In this document: one piece after another, positions 39,140-46,796 of the stretch
How positions within the stretch are numbered: the first letter of the stretch is position 1
Layout: every line of letters begins with the position of its first letter
From: Candidatus Latescibacterota bacterium
GTDB lineage: Bacteria > Latescibacterota > UBA2968 > UBA8231
Assembly: GCA_022827835.1 (NCBI GenBank)
Contig: JAJEIO010000020.1
Location: 22,168 to 86,167 of the forward strand
Direction: 5' to 3'
DNA: 64,000 nt
Notes under the pieces: model-generated
What the model was told of the DNA's origin: nothing
What the model saw: only the letters and a program-made list of their open reading frames with translations
Databases searched by the model: none
Program-made: the position numbers and the translations under genes

Positions 39140-39223
39140 ACTTGAGAGCATTTCCACCGAACACTCCCTGTGTAAAACCGTCAACTAACAAAAAAAGGAT
39201 TGGATAATTTGTCAATGATTTTC

Positions 39224-40966
39224 TCAGCGCGTGTCCTCGGCCAGTGCAGTGCCCGTAGCCCACGGCATCGCGCTGCGGCTCAATTCTTTGCGTTGAGCGG
39301 CCTTTTCTAGGTCGCGGACTAGAGCGGAAACTCGGACATACTCTGCTCTATTTCCCTGCTTTTTATACACTTGAGACAATGCCTGATGTGCGCGAATATA
39401 CTGGCTATCCTCCTCAATTGACCGCTTGAAAGCCCGCTCCGCCTCGACTAGCTTGCCCATTTTCCAATAATCCACGCCTAGATTGTAATGGGCCTGGGCC
39501 ATTTCTGGATCCAAGTCGATGGCCTTGCGGTGGAGTTCTATGGCTCGATTCGGGTCGCCAGATAGCGAATAGGCAATGCCGAGATGGGTATAAGCCGGCG
39601 CAAATTCAGGATCCAGGGCCACCGCTTTTTGGTGCTCTTCTATCGCGCGCTCGTACTGACCTTGTTTCACGTAGGCCCGGCCCAAGTCGTCGTGAGTTTT
39701 GCCCACATTCGGCGTCATCCGCGCCATGTATTCTCCCATTTCCAGATCCGATACCGAATAGGTGGCATCGCTCCAAGCCAAAAAGAGAATGGGTACGCCG
39801 AAATAGAGCACTTGCCGCCCGGTCTCAAAGGCATAGCGCAACCCCACCCAGCGTCCAACGCTTTCCTGTAGCCTTTCGCGCAGCCCCTTCCGGTCGGCTG
39901 CGACTGCTTCGCCCTCGTCTCCAGCAACGAGATTCTGGCGGATCTCTTTTTTGCGCACCTTCCACATAAAACCGTCGTAGTAATAGTGCAGAAAAGCCGA
40001 AGCGGCGATGATGACCTTGGCCACATCGTACATCAGGTAGTTCTCCGTTGCTCGGGCCAAGGCCTCAATTCCGCCATAAGCCAAGATCAAAATCACGTAG
40101 AACAACACGATGCGAAAGCGGCCATCGGAGAACAGGAAGCGGAAGAAGGACGCGCCCAACTCCTTCGAGCGCTTGAGCACCCCGTGGTTGTAAATCCAGA
40201 CGATGGCAAAGTACTGAATATCGTGGGCCAAGGCCGTAATCGCGTAGCCGAGGATGATGTCTTCTAAGACGATATAGGCATAATAAACAGTGGCAAAGGT
40301 CGTCAGCGAAATTGCCAGCTTCGGCCAAACCACTGGTATGCCCCGCGCCCGCTCAAAGACCATGTTTGCCACATAGAGAACAGCTATTCCAACAGCCAGA
40401 TAGAAAACCCACTCTCTAAACTCTAAGAGAGACTCCGGTGTGATCCAGGTGTACAGGCCGAAGCCATAGCGGTGGCAGCGCTCGAGGAAATTGATCAGGT
40501 AATGGGGGCTGTCGATGATGATATAGCCGAACCAAACGGCCGTCAGCCACCAATCCAGCCGCGAACTGAGGAGTGAGGGCTTGCGGCGCTTGACATCGTA
40601 GATCCTCATGAAGCCGTAGTGCTGCATGAAGAAATGCCACAGGTCCCATAAGGCCAAGAAGATGAAGAAGCCCAGATGGCCGTTGAATACACTCCAAGCC
40701 ACGAAGGCTGTTACTACCAGCGGCGAGACGAGGAAGGTCGCCTTGTGGCGGTCGAAAAGCTCTCTTTCGCCATAGGCGCGCATGAAGCCGGGTAAGTGAT
40801 GGCCCACCGCAAAGAACGCCAACACGAACCAAGCAATGTCGGCCGAACTGAAGTACTGTGAGGCAATGAGCAACGCAACCAGCGATAAAAGAGGCGTGCC
40901 GATAAAAAAGATCGCATCGCAGTCGCGATTGATGATCCAACCCTGCACAGTAGAGACACCACTCAT
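39224..40966 (-). CDS. polytopic membrane protein with C-terminal TPR repeats
   Basis: 580 aa; several TM segments rich in His; C-terminal TPRs 'AYVKQGQYERAIEEHQKAVALDPEFAPAYTHLGIAYSLSGDPNRAIELHRKAIDLDPEMAQAHYNLG'. Confidence 0.8.
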   Translation of the reverse strand: MSGVSTVQGWIINRDCDAIFFIGTPLLSLVALLIASQYFSSADIAWFVLAFFAVGHHLPGFMRAYGERELFDRHKATFLVSPLVVTAFVAWSVFNGHLGFFIFLALWDLWHFFMQHYGFMRIYDVKRRKPSLLSSRLDWWLTAVWFGYIIIDSPHYLINFLERCHRYGFGLYTWITPESLLEFREWVFYLAVGIAVLYVANMVFERARGIPVVWPKLAISLTTFATVYYAYIVLEDIILGYAITALAHDIQYFAIVWIYNHGVLKRSKELGASFFRFLFSDGRFRIVLFYVILILAYGGIEALARATENYLMYDVAKVIIAASAFLHYYYDGFMWKVRKKEIRQNLVAGDEGEAVAADRKGLRERLQESVGRWVGLRYAFETGRQVLYFGVPILFLAWSDATYSVSDLEMGEYMARMTPNVGKTHDDLGRAYVKQGQYERAIEEHQKAVALDPEFAPAYTHLGIAYSLSGDPNRAIELHRKAIDLDPEMAQAHYNLGVDYWKMGKLVEAERAFKRSIEEDSQYIRAHQALSQVYKKQGNRAEYVRVSALVRDLEKAAQRKELSRSAMPWATGTALAEDTR

Positions 40967-40979
40967 GTCGTGGATTTAT

Positions 40980-43958
40980 CTACCTTAGACTGGCAAAGAT
41001 CGAGAGAAAGGCCAACCCCGCCGTGCGCGTCTCGGCGTCGCCATCGACAACTTCGATCGCACGTCGGTCGTAACGTATGCCGAGCTGAGCAGTGAGTTCG
41101 TAGCCCAAGTAATCCCTGCGGTTGGTCAGCTGTACGGCCAAGACTGTGCCTCTGAAATCTCCGGTTCGCTCCCCCGCCCCCAGTTTATCCTCGTCGCCTA
41201 TGAGGTTGTAGAACTGGCGCTGTTCAACGCCGAGGTCAACACTAGAGCTCACTAAGAGTGGGAAACGCACCAAGAACGACCACAAAGCGTCCCAAGAGCG
41301 CCGCTCAGCCAAGTCTCGGTTAAATGGTACCTGGCGCAGAAATTCGCTTTTGAACCTAGGCGAAAGCCACAACTGTCTCCAGTTAAAGGCGTAGTCAATT
41401 TTGTCGATTAGCCCAATAAAACCCGAAGTCTTACGGCCATTGCGCCCCTCCGGACCGAGCGGGTCGAAAAGCACCACCGGATCCCCTTCCGCATCGAGCA
41501 TCCTTTCCCCGGTTTCGTCGAGGGCAAAGACTACATCCGCATCTCGCTGACGCCACCAATCCCACTTAAAGCGGTGCCGCGTAGCCCAGCGTCGCGGACT
41601 CTTGTATTCCCAGTCGGCATAGAACGTATTGATCCAAGTGTCCTCGGCGGCCAGAAGATCGGGTACGGGAACGTTGCGCCCGCTGACCTCTTCGACGACG
41701 CTACCCAACTCCAATTCGGGTATAATCCACTGTGAGAGCGGGTCGGGGATGGTGTCCTCAGCCCTTTTGAGCATGTCATAGACCCGCAAGCTACCCCAAG
41801 TAGGCCCAGCCCGCTGATAGGTCAAAATTCCATAGGCCGTCTCATTGCGGCGATTGGTCTCGCGCTGGTCCTGATAGAGGAAACCGCCCATCAGGCGCAT
41901 CTCTGGGTTGACTTGAACTCGGGCGTAGGTATTGTAGCCCCAGTGGTCCTTTTTGTAGGGGTAATCGGGCAAGTCGTCGTTTTCAAAGCGCTCGGCCCAG
42001 CCGTTGTTATTTAAGTCAATGCCAAAAAGAAACTCCGGCCGGTCCGAGTGATAGCGCAGGAAAGGCTCTTCATAGTCGGGAAAAAGATTCTCCCGGTCGC
42101 CGTTGCTGTTCTGGTTGAAATCCGAGATGAAATCGCCGTTTTCGTCGTAGCCGGGGAAAACCGCTGGATCGGCCACGCCCTCGGAAGTCACCGTGAAGTT
42201 GCTGATCGAGGTCGTATGCGGCGGAATCAAGCTTCCCTGAAAAATCCGCAATTGGTCCGGGTGCCGGTCGTGGTCGTCGTTGTCGTCGACGAAGTCGTAG
42301 AGCAGGTTGGTGGCCTCGGGCGAGTAGTCGGCCACGCCGCGGCCATCGACCGGCAGCACACTGGTAGAGTACGTCTCATCCATGCCGAAGCCCTCCAAAA
42401 AGAGCAGCCACGGACCGGACTTTCGCGCCAAGTTGAACATCCAGCCAAGTGCGGTCTCGTCATCGACGATGCCCGAGAAGCTCTCGTGCTTTTTGCGGTT
42501 GATCGCAGGGTATTGACGGTATTGATTGCTGACGTTGAACTCGCCGTAGAAGTCGAAGCCGAAAAAGTCGCGCAACTCGGCGCTGGCCCCGAAGATCTGG
42601 CTGGCCGTCGGCAGGCCGTAGTCGATGACGACCTCGCGCTGATTGAGTTCGTTCTTGATATTGCCCGGTGCCCGCTCCATGACGATGAACTGGGGCTGGC
42701 CCGAGCGGTTGGTCTGGCGATCAGACGACACCTCCACCCGGTAATCGTTGGCCAGCACCAAGCGGAATCTCACGTTTTTGACGGCGGTAATCGCGTCGGC
42801 GGCTTCGGCCAAAGTCAGCCCTAAATGCTGCTGCAAAAGCAAGCGCAGGGAGCCTTCCTCAGAGGCATCATCTTCGGGTGCGAGCACGTACTTGAGCACG
42901 ATGCTCTCAGCGCCATCGGCACGCAAGAAGCCATCGCGCAGTTCACCGCCATCGCGCACCGGGCGAAAACCTATTCCGCTGCCAATGATGGTAGTGTCGC
43001 GCGCTACTAGCTGTACGCTATCGCCGACTGAGACCTCGCGCATTAGGGTAGTAGTAATTTCCACGTCGTCGCTGAAGAGCACCGCCCCCCCTTCGCCATC
43101 CTCGGGCGAATCATCCGCAAGCCTTACTACCAGCAGGTTTAGTTGGCGGTCGAGTTGACCCGAAGTCAACTGGCCTTTGAGTGGGTTGCCCTGAAAACTT
43201 TCGCGCGCACCATTGCCGTTGTGGACATTGACCAACGTTAGCCCCAAGGTCGCTTGGTCGGCCACGTCGAGTTCAAAACGGCCAGCCGCCAAGTTGGAAA
43301 AATTCTCCAACGAGGCCGTCGGGACATCCGCGTCAATATCGACGATGGGCAGGGTCACCCGCGAAAACAGACCCGTAGCTCGGGTTCGCCCCGCTGCGAA
43401 GCTGGTCACCACGCCGTTGAAGCCGACCTTGTTGAAGGTCATCGGCGTCAACGTGGTGCGGATCTCGTCGCCGACGATAATCGAATAGCTATAAGTACTG
43501 GTTTGGTCTGAGGTGATAATCAAGCGGTCAAACCAGCCCGCGTAGCGGCCTGTCTTGGTGATTGAACTGCTTTCGAAAGCACGCGGTTGGGTCTGGCGCC
43601 AATCGTAGACGAGGTAGCCGCGGGTGATAAAATCCCCGTAGGCGTCGTAGAAGTAGTTGCCATCGAGATTGCGGTCTAGGTAGCGGCGGTAGGGTTCTCT
43701 GGCGTAGTTAGTGTAGCTCCATTGGCGACGCCCGTGCTCACTGAACAGCTCCTGTGGCATGTACCAGCGCATAACCGTCGGGTCTAGCACGTCCATATCA
43801 ACCGCTGCGCCGACCGAGGAGTAGCGCACCTGCTCGGCCACGCGATACCCTAGGCGGTTGCCGTAATCCATGTCCTGGGCTTCCGCTCTGCCTAGCGCCA
43901 AGGATAGGACGACGACGAAAATCGCCGTGCGCCTCGACATCGTTCGCTCCCGTCTCAT
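40980..43958 (-). CDS. array protein D1: large exported putative outer-membrane protein
   Basis: 992 aa; signal peptide (MSRRTAIFVVVLSLALGRAEAQ); long amphipathic-strand-rich C-terminal region; paralogous to the adjacent D2. Confidence 0.6.
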   Translation of the reverse strand: MRRERTMSRRTAIFVVVLSLALGRAEAQDMDYGNRLGYRVAEQVRYSSVGAAVDMDVLDPTVMRWYMPQELFSEHGRRQWSYTNYAREPYRRYLDRNLDGNYFYDAYGDFITRGYLVYDWRQTQPRAFESSSITKTGRYAGWFDRLIITSDQTSTYSYSIIVGDEIRTTLTPMTFNKVGFNGVVTSFAAGRTRATGLFSRVTLPIVDIDADVPTASLENFSNLAAGRFELDVADQATLGLTLVNVHNGNGARESFQGNPLKGQLTSGQLDRQLNLLVVRLADDSPEDGEGGAVLFSDDVEITTTLMREVSVGDSVQLVARDTTIIGSGIGFRPVRDGGELRDGFLRADGAESIVLKYVLAPEDDASEEGSLRLLLQQHLGLTLAEAADAITAVKNVRFRLVLANDYRVEVSSDRQTNRSGQPQFIVMERAPGNIKNELNQREVVIDYGLPTASQIFGASAELRDFFGFDFYGEFNVSNQYRQYPAINRKKHESFSGIVDDETALGWMFNLARKSGPWLLFLEGFGMDETYSTSVLPVDGRGVADYSPEATNLLYDFVDDNDDHDRHPDQLRIFQGSLIPPHTTSISNFTVTSEGVADPAVFPGYDENGDFISDFNQNSNGDRENLFPDYEEPFLRYHSDRPEFLFGIDLNNNGWAERFENDDLPDYPYKKDHWGYNTYARVQVNPEMRLMGGFLYQDQRETNRRNETAYGILTYQRAGPTWGSLRVYDMLKRAEDTIPDPLSQWIIPELELGSVVEEVSGRNVPVPDLLAAEDTWINTFYADWEYKSPRRWATRHRFKWDWWRQRDADVVFALDETGERMLDAEGDPVVLFDPLGPEGRNGRKTSGFIGLIDKIDYAFNWRQLWLSPRFKSEFLRQVPFNRDLAERRSWDALWSFLVRFPLLVSSSVDLGVEQRQFYNLIGDEDKLGAGERTGDFRGTVLAVQLTNRRDYLGYELTAQLGIRYDRRAIEVVDGDAETRTAGLAFLSIFASLR

Positions 43959-43959
43959 A

Positions 43960-46782
43960 TTACTCTAGCCCAGCGAAGACCGTAATAAAACTGGTCGTCT
44001 CGTTGCTGCTCTCGTCGCTAATCACAAAGGTCCCCGGTCGGTCGCTATCCTCAATCACCTGTTCGGTAAGAATCCGGCCATAGCGCAGACCAATCTGGGT
44101 CGTCAGCCGGTAGCCCAGATAATCCGAAGTGGTCGAGAGTTGCACGGCGACATTGGTCGAGCTCAGGTCACCTGTCTCCTGCTGGCGACCCGAGGCAATA
44201 AGCGCATTCTCGTCCGTGCTCTGGTCACTGAACCACAACTGCTCTAGCCCGGCCTGAATAATCGTGTGGCGCAGTACCGGCAAGGTCGCGATCAACTGCG
44301 CCGTCGCCGTCCATTCCTCGCGATCATCTTCTGCAACGAGAAAGGCCGTCTGCCGCAGAAGCTCGCTTTTGAACCTCGGCTGCAAGTCCAAACGCCCCAA
44401 GCCGTAGGTGTAGTCAACCTTGTTGATCAAGCCAAAAAAGCTGGAGTTGTCCTCCATCAGGCGGCCGTTGGCGTCGCGGGTCTCGGCTTGGTTCTGGCGG
44501 AAGGTCTCCCACTTGAGCTTATTGACCACGTTCAAGCCCTCGAGACCCTTGTAGTCGAACTGCACAAAGGCGGTGTTGATCCAAGTATCCTGCGCCGGGA
44601 GAATATCGCGGACTACGGGCTGGATCGGTGCACCCTCAAAGGGCGTAGGCTCGCGGCGGGCATCGGGGATAGTATCCTTGGCCTGTTTGATCATATCGAA
44701 GACCCGCAGGCGTCCCAAGCCCGCGTAGTTCTTGTCAAAGGTGAACATCGCGTAGTTGGTCGCGTTGGTCGCGTCGGTTGTCTGCGACTCTTCATCGGTG
44801 CGGCCGACAATCAGCCGAGCCTCCGGTAGCAGGTGCACCCCACCAAAGACATTGAATCCCCGACGATCAGGTTTATAGGGAAAGTCGGGTAAGTCATCGT
44901 CCTCAAAGCGGTCAATCCAATTGTTGTTGTTGAGGTCAATGCCAAAGAGAAACTCCGGCCGATCGACATTGTAGCGCAGGAACGGCTCCTCGTAGTCGGG
45001 AGTGATATTGCCTACAGTGGCGTTGTCGTTCTGGTTGAAGTCGGAGATGAAGTCGTTGTTCTGGTCCCAACCTGGGTAGATTGCCCGGTCATTGATCGTG
45101 CCGAAGCGAACCCAATCGGGGTAGCGATCTTGATCGTCGTTGTCATCGACAAACTCGTAGAAGTGCCGCTGGCTATTGTCGTATTGCACATCGCCGTTGG
45201 CGTTGACCAAAAAGGTAGTGGTCGAATAGGCTTCATCAATGGCGTAGGCCTCGCCATAGAGGAAGTAGGGAAAGTCATCGCGCGAGGCGCTGAAGTACCA
45301 GGCGTCGGATGACTCTGAAGAGATCGCGTGTTTCTTCCCCTCGTTAAACAGCGCGGCATTGGGGTACTGAGCATAGCGCTTGTTGCGGTCCCACTCGCCG
45401 TAGAAGTCAAAGCCGAAGGCATCGGCCCCCTCAATGGTAAAGCCGCCGATTAGGTTGGCAGTCGGCAAGCCATAGTCGAACTTGATCCGCTGCAAATTGG
45501 AGATGTCCTTCACGTTGCCCTCGGCGCGCCGCAGTACCACGAAGGCTGGCTGGCTGTTGTCGATTACTTCGCTGGTCAACGGGGCCGCCGGTACCGCCCG
45601 CTGGCCCGTCTGGCGGTCGGACCACAATTCGACTTTGAAGTCGTTGGCCACTACGTAGTTGAAGTCCACTCCGACAATCGTCGTCGGGTCTGGGCCGACG
45701 TAGGCCGGATCGTTGAAGTCGTAGTTGACGATGATCCGCTCCGGGCCGTCCGCAGCCAAAAAGCCCGGACGCCGGAACCCGCCGAAGATGACCGGCCATT
45801 CGGAGCCAGGCCGGACCACCTCCTGCAAAGTAGAAACCGTCTCCTTGCCGGTGTCAAAGTCGCGGCTAGTGATCCGCACCTCGTGGCTGAACAGGGCCGC
45901 GCCCCCCTCGCCGTCTTCCGGCGAGTCGTCGCTCAGAATCACCGCAATCGCCGTCAGCGGTGTCGTGCTCTGGCCAGCGGTGAGGCTACCGGCGACCAAG
46001 TCGCCAGCGAAGAGATCGAGAGTAGTATTGGCGTTGCGAGCATCGACTAGTGTGGCCCCCAGCGTGATGAAGTCTCCGACCTGGAACGTCGCCCGCCCAC
46101 CAAACATCGAGGTCGTATTAGTCTGAGAAACCGGCTCAGTGCTGCCGCCGAGGCCCTGCGAGGAGCCGCGGATCGGCTCGCTGATGCGCGAGGCGAGGAT
46201 CGTCGCCTGATACTTATCCGAGGCAAAATCGATCTGTACCCCGTTGAAGTCCGGCTTGGAAAACGTCATCGGCGTCAGCGTCGTGCGAATCCGGTCGCCA
46301 ACCGTGATCGCGTAGTTGTACTGACCCTGCGAATCGCCGCTGATGGTCACCGCGTTGAACCAAGTATTAAAACGCGAACCCTGGAAGATGCCACTGCCCA
46401 AGGGCAACGGCTGATCCTGACGCCAGTCGTAGATCAGCCAACCATGGGTAGTGAAATTGCCGTACACATCGTAGAAGTAATCGCCCTCGCGGGTGGTGTT
46501 GACGTAGCGCTCATACGGGGTGCGGGCGTAGTTGGAGTACTCCCACTGACGCCAGCCATAGTCCACGAAGAGTTCCTGCGGCACGTACCACTTTTTGACC
46601 GTCGGGTCGAGTGCGCCAAATATCACGCCTGGGCCAATAGGCTCAAAACTGACCGCACCGCCGCGCTGTACCCCTAACCGACTCTGGTAGTCCTCCTGCC
46701 CATGCGCCGGAGTTAGGCCAAGTAAAGCGCCGATCACTGCAAGACTTCGCATCGCTTTCAACACTGCTCTCCCTCGTTCCAT
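43960..46782 (-). CDS. array protein D2: large exported putative outer-membrane protein
   Basis: Likely start at 46782 (MERGRAVLKAMRSLAVIGALLGLTPAHGQ); the track extension to 46917 overlaps the upstream gene. Shares 'LDPTVKKWYVPQELF', 'YFYDVYGNFTTHGWLIYDWRQ', 'RIRTTLTPMTFSK', 'FNGVQIDFAS' with D1. Confidence 0.6.
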   Translation of the reverse strand: MERGRAVLKAMRSLAVIGALLGLTPAHGQEDYQSRLGVQRGGAVSFEPIGPGVIFGALDPTVKKWYVPQELFVDYGWRQWEYSNYARTPYERYVNTTREGDYFYDVYGNFTTHGWLIYDWRQDQPLPLGSGIFQGSRFNTWFNAVTISGDSQGQYNYAITVGDRIRTTLTPMTFSKPDFNGVQIDFASDKYQATILASRISEPIRGSSQGLGGSTEPVSQTNTTSMFGGRATFQVGDFITLGATLVDARNANTTLDLFAGDLVAGSLTAGQSTTPLTAIAVILSDDSPEDGEGGAALFSHEVRITSRDFDTGKETVSTLQEVVRPGSEWPVIFGGFRRPGFLAADGPERIIVNYDFNDPAYVGPDPTTIVGVDFNYVVANDFKVELWSDRQTGQRAVPAAPLTSEVIDNSQPAFVVLRRAEGNVKDISNLQRIKFDYGLPTANLIGGFTIEGADAFGFDFYGEWDRNKRYAQYPNAALFNEGKKHAISSESSDAWYFSASRDDFPYFLYGEAYAIDEAYSTTTFLVNANGDVQYDNSQRHFYEFVDDNDDQDRYPDWVRFGTINDRAIYPGWDQNNDFISDFNQNDNATVGNITPDYEEPFLRYNVDRPEFLFGIDLNNNNWIDRFEDDDLPDFPYKPDRRGFNVFGGVHLLPEARLIVGRTDEESQTTDATNATNYAMFTFDKNYAGLGRLRVFDMIKQAKDTIPDARREPTPFEGAPIQPVVRDILPAQDTWINTAFVQFDYKGLEGLNVVNKLKWETFRQNQAETRDANGRLMEDNSSFFGLINKVDYTYGLGRLDLQPRFKSELLRQTAFLVAEDDREEWTATAQLIATLPVLRHTIIQAGLEQLWFSDQSTDENALIASGRQQETGDLSSTNVAVQLSTTSDYLGYRLTTQIGLRYGRILTEQVIEDSDRPGTFVISDESSNETTSFITVFAGLE

Positions 46783-46796
46783 AAGTACCTCAATAC

